Assembly: GCA_018398805.1 (NCBI GenBank) | Contig: JAGFBZ010001926.1 | Coordinates: forward strand, 744,001-808,000 | Reading direction: 5' to 3' | Length of the DNA stretch: 64,000 bases | Origin: Hirundichthys speculiger | Taxonomy: Eukaryota; Chordata; Actinopteri; Beloniformes; Exocoetidae | Shown: positions 12,301 to 27,300 of the stretch, piece after piece | Layout: the number at the start of each line of letters is the position of its first letter | Numbering within the stretch: position 1 is the stretch's first letter | Notes under the pieces: model-generated | Database searches by the model: none | Told to the model about the DNA's origin: nothing | The model's input: the letters and a program-made list of their open reading frames with translations, nothing else | Made by a program: the position numbers and the translations under genes

Positions 12301-15300
12301 ACCTTCCTCCTCTGCATCGTGTTAACCAACTCTAGCTTTTCCTGTCATAGTCCCAACATTAAAATTCCCTACTCTCAGCCCTCATCTCTTGCTTTCCCTC
12401 TTTTCTCTCCTTCTTCGACTAACAGTAGCCCAATTTTCATTGGCGCCCTGTAGGTCAACAGCACTGAGCTACACTCTTTCCTTTAGAAGTTTTGTGATGA
12501 TTTTATAGACAATCCCCTGACCTAATTCAATCAAACTGAAAAGGTGGCCAGATTAGTTTGATTGCATTTTGGAAACAGTGCAGGTCTACTGAGAACACTT
12601 CTGCTCTTTATCAGGTCTTTTACCTTATCAGGATAAGTTATTCAAATCCTGATAACATTTTAATACAATGTCTAAAGAGGCTCTGAAAGAAAGCAGAATA
12701 TAGAAGAAAGAAAACAGAACACGAGACACAAACATAAATGCTTCATTGTGAGTTGATCTAATAAAATGGAAAGTTTTATTAAATAGCATTTACTGACCTT
12801 ATTAATGAGGGTCATTGCGTAGACCAGCAGCTCAGTATCCACACCATCCTTCTCATCCAGGATCTCAATGACATTTGACCACAGTTTTGTACCTGCATCC
12901 ACAAAAGGCATCTATTATTGTGCATAATGAGACCATCTTAAAACAGAACAAGCCATATTTCAAAGGCTAACAAAGACACTGAGCAAAACAAAATCTGTAC
13001 CAATCCATCCGCTCATCAGACAAAATAATAAACATCAGTTCTACTCCTGTGCAGGATTAAAAAAAAAAAAAAATAAAGAAACTTTGTTATGCAACCTCAT
13101 AGCTTCAGTGGAGGAGCTGCAGTCTAAGTAGTCCTGAAAAGTTGAAGAGGGAAGAGAGGAGTGGTGATGTGCTCCTTTAAGAATGGATAATGTTCAGGCT
13201 TCTTACGCAACCACAGGAGTGATGAGATAACATGAACCTGAGACAGAGGGATACCTGACCCCTCTGCACAGATGACCAGCCCCCTGTCGTATGCCTCAGT
13301 ACAATGTTGAGCTTTTAGAGTGGCAGGTAACTGAACTCCACTGCAGGCAGGAGTTGCAGACTTTCTCAATAAGGTTTGATCAGTGCTGAAGTCACTTCAG
13401 TTGGAGCTGCTTGGGGATAACTGATCTAACCACTTTTTCTTTATTTCCCTGCTTAGGTTTTACTGAATAGCAAATAATTACTAAAACTTACAGGCTCCTA
13501 ATTGCCTAACTGTATGATAACTGTAAGCAAGACACAGTCCTTTAACATGTATACACTGACAATTTTTGATTTGCTTTACAAATAAATATATGAAACAGAT
13601 AATTCATATAAACATATAAAGCAGATGTGTATGGAAAAACTGTCATAAGCATGTCATCTGGTTACCACATTGCTGTGCAAACGTGTGCAAATATTGGCAT
13701 TAATATGCAAAACTATTCAATAGCACCTTGTACGCTATATTCCATTAACAAGCTATGCTTCCTTACTTAAATCAATGACAGTTCATTATGACAGCATAGA
13801 CGGCACCATGGTGTTCAGTTTTGATTTAATTAATATATCTAATCTTTTGGGGCTCTTACCACTTTTGGTATCCACAGTTTTCACAGCCTTTATGAGCAGA
13901 GCAGCATTACTTTCCGTGTACTCCACAAACACCAGCAGCAGCTTTAAGGATGTCTTCACCACCAAACGAAACTATAAAATAAAATAAGCTGTGAACTTTA
14001 ATGTATTTCAATGTTATCAACCGCTGATGAGCATGATGAGTGTAAGACATCGCAACGGAGTTTAGTTCTAAATGCTTTGTGTCATCTAATTTTAACAGCC
14101 ATTTCCTGTCTGAAGAGGTTTTATAAGAGTGTCGTATGACCTAATTTTATAGATATATAAAAATCTATAATTGGCTTTTTTAAATGCTGAAACAAAGTTA
14201 AGTATAAATGTGGTAAAGTACCAAAGACTTACAAAAGTGCTGAACAATGTACAAAAATGTAAACTGTGGAAATTGTGAGCAAAACAAGTAAATGGGGGCC
14301 ATAATACTAATGATCTGCAGCAAAGCTTGGTGTTAAAGTCAGCACAATGTTAGGGGTGATGATACCACCCAAAACACTTTTGTCTCTTTGACAACAGTCC
14401 CATTGATCACTGTCAAAATGATTATTTACATAGGACATTCACCACACAATATGATGGGAAAAACAGGGTTTTCATTAAAGATAATTAAGCAGAAGGCAAA
14501 ACTTCTCTCAGTATTTACACAGGAAAGCAGTAAAAGTAAATTGTAAGAACAGTGAGCAAAAGAAAAGAGAGGCCAAGAAATTCCATCTGCTGCAAATATG
14601 CTGCACATGAAGTCGTCTGGCCACTAGAGGGCTGAAGGGACCACAGCGACAGAAGGGCTGCTTTCATGTTAACAAGTACATGATCTTGTCTGTTTTGTCA
14701 GCGCCCTGATGAGATTGCTGAGTTGAATTCACAGTCTATCTCTACTGTGTTGAATGTCACATTCTTTACCTTTGATCCGACCAACGTGTAAAGCCACTGC
14801 ACTGTTTCATTGTGACATATGAGGCCATTCATCCCATCCACATACAGCATTATCTGACCTAAAGCTGGAAAAAGAGAAAGAGCAACAGAAGAAGAAAAAC
14901 AGAAGAGAGTGGGAGAAACAGAGGGGTTTGGTTAATCTTCAGGTTTTCCACTGTCTCTTCAAAGAGCCCACCACACTTTACAATGGGCTCAAATCCTCTC
15001 TTGGTTCAATCATCCACCAAGTCGGTGCGGAAAACTGGGGGGCAAAAATCTGAGCACTCAGCCTCAGTGGATGCTGACATGACTTCCATCTGAAACAGGA
15101 TACATAAATAATATCCTTATACGAGCCAGGGGATCTCAATGGGGGGGCAGTAAAAGTGAAGGGCTTCTGTCAAAGATGGGGGAAGGAAGACACATACCAC
15201 AGAGCAGGAGTGGAACAGACAAAGGCATGATTTAAGTATGTCCATTGTGCTCGATTTCTTTTAAAACAGCATTTCACTGGCTGTTCAACACATTAAATAC

Positions 15301-18300
15301 ACAGCAGGATGAGCTCAGTTTGAAACCCCAGCTACTGTGGATGATACATTAGCTGACACGCGGAGGCAGGCGCTGGTTCTGTGGAAGAATAAGAGCACGT
15401 GAACACATTTAAAGTGGAACATTTTGGGAAGGCCTGTTTCTTGGCAGGAGTTCTGATATTTGGGGTCAGAGCATAGGATAAATTTTCAGTAAATCATGGT
15501 ATTCCTGTTTTTTTCAAACATGATCAAGTTCATATATATATACATATCAGTCTACCACAGATAACAACAGACACACCAGGTATTTTGAAAGTGTAAAAAA
15601 ACAACTGACAAAGTCTAAAAACAAAGAAACTGAAAACAAGTCAAAACTTAATAAATGCTTCTTAAAAGTGTAAAGTATATTCTTCTCTTCCTGTGTTTAA
15701 ACCAGCTTCTTATAGCATATTATGGCAGCCGACAATTTCTGTCATACATTTTCCTCTCTGCTTCTCTAGAGGGGCGTGAAAATTGTGAATATGCTGTAGA
15801 TAAGCCAAAATTCCCAGGTGCAGCTGTTGTGTGTACATGATGCCTGAGAGTCTGGGGGTGGACACACGTCAGTGTGTGTGTGTGCTGGTGTGTGCTGATG
15901 GTTCACTGCTGCAGCAGCAGCGAGTTCATCTTTTATCGATCAGGATTAATTACTCACAACATGTCTGGCCAGAGCATTCCTAACAGTCCTCCCTTGCTGC
16001 AGCCTCTGATCCATTTGTCACAGCGGTCAGCAGCATGGATGACATGGTGGATCAAAACAGAATGAATTGATGAAAGCATGATGAGCTCCCTCAGGCTGCC
16101 ACCTCTGAAACCAGCAAACTTTGTATGGGACAATAGCAGACAGATGAGAAACTAGAGTGATGGTATAATTCAGAGCTGGTTTACTGAGCTCATGATTCTC
16201 TGGACACACAACTGCCACCTTTGCTGGGTGAGTAATAAGTTGCATGCTTCTTTTCAAATTTACAGCTCAACTGCAAAATCATCACTTTCCACACATCTGT
16301 TATGTGCACCTGTGTAAGGTATCTGTCAGAAAGCCAAGTGGTTTTAAGGAATGTCCACTGAAAACAGGTTGAGAAAATATGGTTGGCCTTAATGAAGCTG
16401 TTAAAAGTGTCAATGCAAAACATGAAAGTTCAGCTGCTGACAGATGAGATGTTTGTGTAAGGCACAAAATGAAATGACTTTTTGATCACTCTGACATGTT
16501 ATCATAAGACATTATTTAAATGTTTTACTGATAGGGAGGGGGTGGTTTTCTTGCTTAAGCACGCGGCCAAGTAAAATCAAATCTGAGTGAATATCTTTAT
16601 CATATATGGATTCAATTTCGGGAGCTGTTTGGATATTGAAATAAATGACATTCAAACTCTTATCATCCACCGCAGAAGCAGGCTATCATTACCTTCTCTC
16701 ACATTTATCAAACATGCCACTTCATTTAAGTATTTTATATCAAGTGCAATGCAATGCAAACAACTAAACATTTATACTAAAATGATACTTTAATGGATTA
16801 ATTGTCCATCATAAGGAAATTAATAATAAGAGGCAAGGAATCACCAATGTGACCTGCAAAAAGAGTTGGGACAATTTTAACAAAATACTCATAAAACTGG
16901 TACAGTTAAGTTACCTCTTTGTTGCAGGCAAACAGCCAGTCTATGCAAATGTCCTCTACATTGTACCTTTGCAACTAACTCAAACCAGGATTTGTCTTTA
17001 ATCTCAAGAGACAACCATCAGAGGAGAACACAGGTTCAGAGTTTGCATAGGCCCTCCTCCATTTCAAGCACTGATCAGGGGCCAGAGATGTCGGCTTCCA
17101 TTCAAATAATCATGGGCAGCTTTTGAATTCCTCACACAACGCAGAACAGAAACATTGCTGAGTCCCCTTGCATGTGTGCCATGTAATAAGATGCTGGTAT
17201 AAAGTGAGCTACCTTAAAAGTATAGTCATCAGAACTTAGAACTGACCCATTATGCAAAAGAAGATAAATTCACTCAATGTCTTTCAGCAGAATAACATTA
17301 ATTTCCCCTGGGAATAAACAGATCATTTGATTGATGTGAAATTATAGGAGGGAACTACAGACCTATGGCCTGGATGAGACGGATCCAGATCCAGATCCAG
17401 ATCCAGATCCAGATCCTGTGACTGAACAGTGAGAGAACAACTCTAACTCAAACAACTAAAGTCTGGTGGAAGTGTTTCTTCAGGGCCTCTCCCTCTCATA
17501 AACCACAGCAATTATCTTCCACAGCCCCAGGAATGTGCAGGAAGGGCTGCTCCATGACCACTGCTGAGGTGAGAAGCACTCTGAGGTCTGAGAGGCAGCA
17601 ACGAGACAAGCTAGCTGACTTAAATGTAGCTCTTACAAAAAGAAATGAAAAAAACAAAACAAAAACAAAAACAAATGTATCTGTAAAGATAGAAGAAATC
17701 AAATGTCTGTCAACGTCTCCCATCTCCTCACATTTACCACTTTGCCCATTTGGTTTAATTTACATTTTGGAATGTATTTGAACTAGGTCAGCCAAACTGT
17801 CAGTGTGCAACATTTATTTTATCGGATTAGGGGCCAAATCTCCATCCTACATAGTGCAACTTTTTCTTGGATTTTCTACATTAGAAGCCTTCACTCAGAC
17901 TGGTGAAATGCTGTCGTGAACCTACATCAGCTGTTTGTGCTCTTCAGTAAGGTGTGGCAGAGAACTCTTTCCTGCTAAAATTCTTTTGTCACTGCATTTT
18001 ATAGTAAATTCTTATATTCAGTAGATTCCACATCCTTCCTTCTCCATTTATCAACTATTAAAAAGAGCTATCACAAATAGATAATATTACTGCTCATTTG
18101 TGAAAATGTCTGCTCGTGGTGATGAGTGCATGAAAAATATTTTCATTTTATGTTTAAAAAACATGTAAAACTGAATGCTATGAAAAATGTTAAGAAAAAT
18201 AAAACCATGAAAAAAGAAATACAACTATCAACATATTGTGTAGATAACAGCTATGACATGTCATGTTATGTGCTGTCAACCTCCATCCTTGCATCGCAAA

Positions 18301-21300
18301 GTGATAATATGTTAACATAAAGTCGAGTCTGTCCTCAGTATAACATAAGAGGAAGAAGAGAACAATCCCCAGGGATCATATCTTACAAAGTTCATAGCAT
18401 AGCCATATAATAGTGTTTTTAAAGGAGCAAAAAGCGAAATCATTTCACCGCTAGGTTTGCTGTTGAGCACTGCCTGTAGACCAAAACAAAGTGTGCCATT
18501 AGCCACACCTCCCTCTGCCTCTGCTCGCCACCATACTGGTGGTATACTGGTATACTGGTTTGTCCGTAAATTAATCTTTATGTCACTAATTTAGTGAGTC
18601 ACCATTAGCATCAAACGTTATCTATTCGCCGCTAATTGCGTTAGCAGACAGTTCAACGTTAGTAACAATATGACGGCAGTGAATAGCTTTCCTGCAAATA
18701 CAATCTACCGGTAAATTAGCCGCTAATTAAATTAGCCGCTACAGTCGGACTCCGACTGTAGCCCCTTTAGCTCTCGTAGCTCCCTCCACCTCGGAAACGC
18801 CAGGCCAATGTTAATTCTGGTTTTATCTCTTTCTTTATCGGACAATTTCTTTGCCAATGACCGTTTTTTTTTTTGTCTGCTCCTGCTAGTCTTCATTGGA
18901 AGGTTTTGTTCCGCTGTCTGCCATTTCAGTTCGAAAATGCTGCCGCCGTCACTACTCACTGGCTGTCGCGTTTTATAGAGAGGGAGGGGGGAGGAGGGAG
19001 GAGGCAAATTTTTTCCATGAACGCACATGAACGCGCGGCCGGACCGGCTTGTAAACTTGAGGCTGGAGATCAACACAGAGAGCGGGTGTGTGACGTCATC
19101 CTATACTCCAGATGAAATTACACCTCTCGTTCTCCATGTAGCGATTTTTTAATTCCTTTAGTCTTAAATAATGGATTTCCACTTATTGCTCCTTTAACAG
19201 TATGCAGTACATGTCCACAGTTTATCTTCTAACTTTCTGTCATTTTCTCTAAAACAGTAAATACAACTCTCCCCATTACTACCTTATGTCTGTTTTCTTT
19301 TCATAAATGGGTATTCATAGCTTCATGTTGTCATGTTGGTGTCGCTGTGCCTTCCTCTTCTGCAAATGGAATACTGAGTTGGACTGAAATGGATTTTTAT
19401 CCATTTCCATATCCAATTTATCTACCTTTTTTGTACCTTGAAATGAGTTTTGTTGTGAACCGGTGCTAAGAAATAAAATAAACTGAACTGTATTGAAGCT
19501 GAACTGGATTATCAGGTGAGCTAACAGGCTTGGGTTTGTTTTCGGCCTGATACCTCATGCCTCCACTACTTCAGACAGAGCTTTCAATGGAACCAGTATC
19601 AAAAGATGATGAGAACTGTAAGCTGCATGTCAGGAGGTGAGGTAACATGGTACCATATTTTCTGGACTATAAAGTGCACCTGAATATAAGCCGCACCCAT
19701 AAAAAATATAAACGAAATATATATTTTGTCACATAGACTATAAGGTGCCGGTATCCAGGCTGAGAAAAAAGATATTTACATCGAAAAATTTAGTACCATA
19801 AGTGTTTATTCATAAACCTGAACTGATTGTTTCCGGACAGTGCCTGTAATACAGGCAGTAAAAGTGCTGATCAAACAAAACATAAAAGTCATTGATGGTT
19901 TTATTCATTTTCCTCCTGTACACTAAAACCAAGTTGCCTTATTTTTCCTCCTGCTGTGGACTGAAACCACCCCCACACAGCAATGACATCTGGAACGGAC
20001 CCGCGAAATGGACCCGTATCGGGGTCCACTTGCACTCAGTGCTGGATCCACTTTGGAGTCGGATCGCGGACCTGCTGGCTCCATGCTGCGTCTGGTCCGC
20101 ATCTGCAATTAAAACCTTACCTCCACGGCGGGTCTGCTCAGAACCCTGAAATCCACTGGGGAATCAACAAACTGACTGGACAAACTGATAAATCCAGGTG
20201 TGTCCGAGTGGCCACACCTGGATTAATCAGTTTGTCCAATAATAATAGGTATTGATGCTCACAAAATGAATGTAGAGTAGCATAGCCAACATAGACTACT
20301 TAACAAAAACAGAATAGCCTTTAACTACTTGGTTTGTTTTTTGGTTTTTGCACTTCCTGCTAAAGCGCCCCCTGAGGGCTGAAGAAAAATACATAGAAAA
20401 GCCGCATCTCTGTATAAGCCTCATGGTTTAAAGCGTGGGACAAAAGTAGCGGCTTATAGTCCGGAAAATACGGTAGATATGAAGACCAGTTGTTCTGATG
20501 TCAATGTGCCAAATATTTAAATTTTAAGAGTTAAGTAGGATTTGAAATTGCTGTTATGTGCTTGTTCAAAACATCAGCAAACAATTCTGAAGGGAAATAT
20601 TCTAGTTTTACATTTTCAAATGTTATTCTAATAAAATTCTAAAGCTTTATAGAGCAGAAAGCAACACAATGTGAAGATACAGCTGTGTATGATGTTCTGG
20701 CCATAGTGTACAGTCTCAGAAATACAGGGCCCGATCTTCCGCCAAACCTCCTAAAGCCGCTATTAAAGGATAGCGGGTAGCGGGAGGGGCGTTCCCCTGC
20801 AAAGAACCCAATCTTCCACCTCCCTAAACCGATCTTACCTGTGCTAACTGCTATATTATGCATGGGAGTAGTTAGGGCGTTCCACCTGTTAAACCAATCA
20901 ACCCGCTACCTGCAAACTGCTATGGAGCGTCTTTTCATCCAGATCAGAGCAGCTCTCATGCGCAGCTCATCTGGGACTCTGCTGTAGAGCTTCCTCCTCT
21001 TCCTTTCTCCTCCTCCTCCTCCTCTGCACTGATATATATACATAAAAATATTTTTACACAGACAATTCCTATCGGTAACCTGAAAGTCCCAGATAGTTGG
21101 TGTGCTCCTGGTAAACATGCTCAGGCAGAGCCGCAGGAACATATTCTCAGCAGGGAGTGCTGGGAGTCTGGGACAGCTGTGCGTCTTGGCGCAGCTGATG
21201 TGCTTTTTAAAATACAGCACAACGAATCATTGGATGTGCATTTTATGATAACGAACAATTAATGTTCCTGTCCCTCCTCGACCACCAGCAGTTTCAGACA

Positions 21301-24300
21301 TATCGGAAATAACAGAAGTGACTGTGACATAGGCCATGACGGATTTTGAGGGGAAATATTCCAAAGATATCCTTGATTTCCTCCACAGCAGACATCTGAA
21401 CGAGAGCTGCCACAGCTGTACAGACTGACGTGTCTGGCCATGACTATTCCCAACATTCACCACAACTGCTGACCAGACATCCTCTGACCTCAAGAGAATA
21501 AAAACGTACGCAAGTAATACAGTAGGGTGGTCTACCCGCTACCCGCGATCACAAGATACCGAGTTTGCGGAAAGCGCAAAAGACACGCCCATTGTTGCCA
21601 CACCAACAATTGAGAATAAGGGAGTCGGCATAGCGGATAGCGGCTTTAGGAAAGCGGATGAGATTGCATTAGCAGTTAGCGGAGGTTCCTAAACCTGCAA
21701 TTTGCAGGTAGAGGGTAGCGGCTAGCGGGAGGTGTACGATCGGGACCACGGTGTCCAGAAAAACAATTTGATGATTTTGTTTTTCTTTTGTTACTGATAT
21801 TCCTCCTTAGTGTATGATTGAGGGTGTGTACTGTATGTCGATAAAAAACATGTTTACTACTCAGTTCTTACTGTATATGAACTGGATTAAGACATGCTCA
21901 TGGGTTGCATTCTATTCCTTAGTCAGCTAATCAGCCACCCCATTAGAGCCAGACAAACTGCCTCTGCCAGAGCAATTCCAGTCACCGTGTCGACTGCCAG
22001 ATTTACACTGAGCCCCATAAAGTAAAACAACTGGGGGATACTTCAATATTCAGACATGGTTACATTTGCCAGCACTACACACAAATTTGGTGTGGGCAGG
22101 CTCCCAAACAAACTCCCCTGAGACAAAGAAGCAAACCTAATGGAGCAATAACATGAAGCAAAGCCTCTCTAGTATTCGGCTGAACAAGCTTTAGAGGTAC
22201 TGCAGACCTAATGAACTGCAGTGCTGAGGAGGGCAGACTCCAGTGGACTACAGCAGTATACAGTATAACAAGAAAATTTAATAAATAATAAGACATAAAA
22301 AAAATACAATGAACAGCTGTTTTTTTTCCTTCTTTGCCAACAGATAATAATTTTACATCCCGTCCAAATGGGAAAGACTTTGGCAAAAAGCACATGTATG
22401 ACACCCACCCACTTGTTGAGTGATTTGAAAGATGAGCTGTGGTAAATTCTTACTACTCTTGAGAGAGAAGTGATGTGATTTGCTGTTGAGGATTCCAGTT
22501 TATTTCCTTGCATCTTACATTACTGGAAAAGATTTATTTTTCTTCTAAATGACAGTTTATGTGTTTTAGATGACAAGGTCAGGGTTGTTAAAGTAAGCGT
22601 TTGACAAATGAACCAAATCAAACATTCTTATAATATAATTGGCATGTATGGGGACTTCTGTTACATTAGAACAGGCTCTGGGTTGGGGTTGTAATTCCCC
22701 TGCCTGTGGGTTTGTTAAGGCTGAAAGCATCTACAGATGTAGGGAGAGGAATAAGAGGAGGCAGTATATGGGTCATGCAGGTGGAGTTGAAACAGGTCCA
22801 GTTGCAGCATGTGAAGACCAGTGAGGTCTGATAAAGAGGGAGCGGGACAACTCTGACAGGAACAATGGTCTGTTTTACCGAAACGTTGTTTTTGTCTTGA
22901 TAAAGGATTTCAAAATGTGAGACAGTGTTAGTTAGTTTTTATTTTTTGGTCATTGAGCTTGTCAATCAATTTGAAAGCATGTGATTTCATTCAGAGAGGA
23001 AGCAAAACCAAAATGTATTCAGTAAAGCACAGACAGTTGTGAGATTGTGGGCTGAAATCTTGTGTAACACTCATTACCTCCACCAAGGAGGTGGTTTGTC
23101 TGTCTGTGTACAAGATAACTCAAAAAGTTATGGATGGATTTTGATGAAATTTTCAGGAGTTTTCAGAAATATGAAAAGGAAGAACTGATTTCATTTTGGG
23201 TGTGATCCGGAAGAAATCTTGGATTCTGGATAACTTTCAAATTTTCAATAACAATGCAGTCAATGGGGTTGAAAATTTTGTTTCTCAATATCTCCGTTAA
23301 TTATTGCCCAAAACTCATGAAATTTGACTCAGGGATTGACAATAGGAACCTCTATCATATTTCAAAGGCTGATCTGCATCTGATCCAGAATGCGGATTTT
23401 ATCGCAATCTGTAAATCGCTATATGAGGGGGAACTGTTGTGCTTGGCGGAGGTCTGCGCTCTCCGAGTGCTTTTCTGATGACCAGATCAATCAATCTTTG
23501 TTTGTAGATTACTTTTCCTGCAAGGACATGCAACACAAAGTGCTTTACAGAATTAGAAACAATTATCACAAAAAAAAAAAAAAAAAAAACAGTTCAGAAG
23601 AAAGCCCCTCCCTCCCACCCTCCATACTAGACACACACACGCACACACACAAAATCACACACACAATAGGGAGAAATGAAGTCATTCTTGTCAAAGCCTC
23701 AAATGGTTACATAGATAAATATATGGGACAAAATCTTGTAAGAAACTGAGATGATGTGCAGTACTACGGAAAAATCTTTATGCATGCTCAGTGTTTACTT
23801 AACCAGCCTTTTCCTTTTTCATTTTTCAATCTTATTATTAAGACACAAACAGAAAATACAGGGGCTTCAGTAACTGGATTGACAATAGGAAAAAAAAAAT
23901 CCCACATACAAAAATGATGCACAAAATAAAATCACAGTCTTTTGAACAATATGATTCTAACTCTTCGCTTTTTAAGGAGACTACCACACAGATGTTTGCA
24001 AATTATATTAATTAGGATTCAATTACGTTTTGGTTAAAGAGGGCCAGATTCCTGTGTGATCCTTTTTATATCTTAAAGAGACTGGAAAATATATATGGAT
24101 GTCATTAAAATTTTGATAAAACAACAATGAATGATACCTGAGACATTTGCACAGTATTGATGTATGGTTTATGGATCATTTAATCCTTTAAAAGGAAGCA
24201 AACATTAAAAAAAACTAGGAATCTGATGTACACAATATGCCGATTTACAGAAAATAAACTTTTTTTTCCCTCTGAACTTCAGAGAACATTGAATGACTCC

Positions 24301-27300
24301 TGTAATGGACTAAACACATTATTATGACAGATGTAAATATAAAATATACAGTATTTGCACTATATTTTGCACTCTTACTTTCGATATTAATCTCTAGCTC
24401 ACAATGCTGTGAATGATTGACAGAAATTATAGAGAATGGGTAGCAGGAACTATGCTCCACTCACAAAGCAGCAGCAGATTGGCGAGAAAACATGCATGTG
24501 TTCCCATGGGATCTCATTACAAACCAGAAGTTCAGGTTTCTATTAGTATGACAAGGGCCTTGCTTCTTCTAGTTTCAAACACAGCTTGTCTTTGCATGTG
24601 TGCTGGTTTATCTCAGAAGGAACTGATAAAATAATACGTGATCTTATCACAAGCATAATTCATGGCTGATCACAAAAACTAGAAAATGATTAGTTATAAA
24701 TCCAGAATACATTTTGATATATTTGCATAAAGCCACACAGCTCAGCTCAGACAGAGAGGAACTGTTTATCCAGATGATGTGCCATCGTAAAGGTTTCCCT
24801 TCTGGAACAGGCAATCTATAATACAGCCAGAGAAGGCAATACACACTGTTTCCGAGAAGAGCTTCCAACACTGCTGTTAACTCAACTATGCCTGGGTTTT
24901 TACTCAAAACTTAGTTGTCAAAACAATGATCCAGATTCTAAATTAAGAGAACTAAAAAGCCCCTCAAGTAATGTAATGTAATGGTATACTGGAAAAATAC
25001 ATCATTTTGTTAGCAACATGTGATCGCATCTATCTGAACACATGGAAAACCCATGATATAACTGTGCTTTAATTTAATTCTGATTATTCCTATTGTGGTT
25101 GTTTTCATCTCAGATCAATGGAGGTAAGGATTGCAGCAGCTCCAGCAGCTGGTTGAACTACAAAGGACAAGTAAATGAGTGCAAATGGCCACCATTGTGT
25201 TTGTTTACTGTGAACTTTTGGATCATGCACAATCTTGGCACTGAGATAAAAAGCAATGCACATATGTGTCACTACTCCGTCTCGCTGATCTGCCACATGC
25301 ACAGTTTAATTCCGATACAGGTGAGGAATACTTCGGAGACTGAGAGCAGTTTCAACAAAAGGGTGTTGTGTTTCAGGTGCACTCAAAACTTTGTGAACGC
25401 ACTAAAGTTACTGCTGCGTGACACTAAAGGCTGGATGAAACACTGTATTGGGAGCAGTCTTCCAGATCCCAGACAGTTTAAAAGGCAATGAAATATTTGA
25501 CTAGAGCACATCTCCTTTTCCCACCGATGCCTGCTGAGAACCACTCTCTGGAAACCAGGGAGTCAAGGTGCTTCAGCTTATGGTGTTATAACATCTGTGC
25601 CATCAAAAACAGGAAACCTTAAAACGGTAGCAAGGCAGAGAGATGCGCAGCTTGAAGGAAAGAGGAAGACAGGATGAGATAAAAGAATAAAATGAAATAT
25701 AGCCACAACTCATGCAGTAATACTTCTGGACTGTTCACAGCATGTCCTATCTGTAAAAGCAATAAATTTACAAGGCTTATGAGTTATAGCATCTAAGCCG
25801 ATGTACATACAGCACAGAGCAGCATAAGATGTGAAATGGCCTTCTGGGCATGAAGATAACTTATGAAGGAGTTTTCCAAAAAAGGTGTTAAACAAAGAGA
25901 AACCATTTCTGTGAATTCACATAGATCAAAAAGTAAAGCTTCACTTCCAACTTTTTTTTTCCCACTCACTGTGACTTAGAGTGAGTGTTTTGTCAACAAT
26001 AGTGTGCAGACAGAAATGGCATGGCCTTTTGAGAAATGCAAACAGAGAAAGTGTAGCTAAAAACATAGCTTTTGCAGAGGAATGTCAACCGTGAGCATTT
26101 CAAAGGAGAGAATAATTGCTTCAAGTTGACTGTAACTGGTGTGTCTTTAATCTGCCCTCTCCATCCGACGCTCCCGGTTTTACAGTCACCAATTAAACAC
26201 AGTTGCTACTTTTGTTAGTGTTCCTATTATAAATTCAACAAATGGAATAAGGATTCAGCCAAAACATTGTGATTTTCTCTTTCAGCCCATCTCCTTGTTT
26301 TGTTCATCATAATTAGTACCATAAGGATCCACTTTCTTACCACAGTAAAAAGCCTCTGACTTATTGTCGAAACCTTGCTGACCCTTTGCACAAGTTGCTT
26401 TTATTTTAAGACTGAAAGCATTAACTGAGCTGTCAACAGTGATGTGTTACTCTGTCAACCTAGTTTGCTTCTTCTTACAGAAATTCAAAAGACAGACACA
26501 AAAATATATTTCAGAGTAGACACAATAACTGGAAATTTTTCTACTGTTGAATAAGCAGTTCAGAGGTTTCCCTAAATGCATGCTTCATGGTTTTGTACTT
26601 TATGTAATTTAATATTGCGGCTCAACATAACTCACATCTGTAAATACATCAGCATCAATCCCAAATTTTTTGACATACTGTAAGACTACCTCTTGCAGCA
26701 AGTCTACTTAAAATCTTAGTTTTGCATTCTCTGTCACTTGCAGGAGGATATGTTTTCGTGAAAATCACTGCCTTTAGCTCTATATAACTTTGTTTGCTCC
26801 CCCACCTCCGCCTACAAAGTAAGAATGCAATGCAATTTACATTTTTTTTCTTTTTTAATGACCAATATGTGAATGGATTCTGTCTTCGCTCTAAGCACAT
26901 ACTCCATTTAAGCTCGCCTATACATATGGGAGTGAGTGACACTGGGGGAATATCAGGTCAACACCAACATGTCCTTTCATTCATGAAGTAATATATCGTC
27001 AGTCTCAATAGTATCAAATACAGTTTCTAGTCAAACTTATGAAAACAGCATAGTTTTAGTTTAACAGCATCATGTATGAACATGATTTATCACATTCAAT
27101 GTTCTATATCTATCCGGTAGTTACTGTTTTGAACAATAAGAAGATAATGGTACTTATTCATGAGACTTGGGCCAAGGTAAACTGCACTAATAGTATCATG
27201 AAGGTAGGCGGTTGTGCTTGGATGCAAGGGGCGGCACCCTCATTTATAAACCCATTAAGGTGTGCAAATTAATATTTGGCTTGCCATGTCCTATGAAACA

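Noticed and set aside
17382..17422. CRISPR-like repeat
   Set aside because: Six-base units without spacers; a simple satellite in vertebrate DNA.
19080..19100. CRE-like TGACGTCA as a host promoter element
   Set aside because: It lies inside a transposable element and no host transcription start is indicated.
25093..25491. 132-codon plus-strand ORF
   Set aside because: No domain or repeat similarity recognised; likely chance in a long intron.
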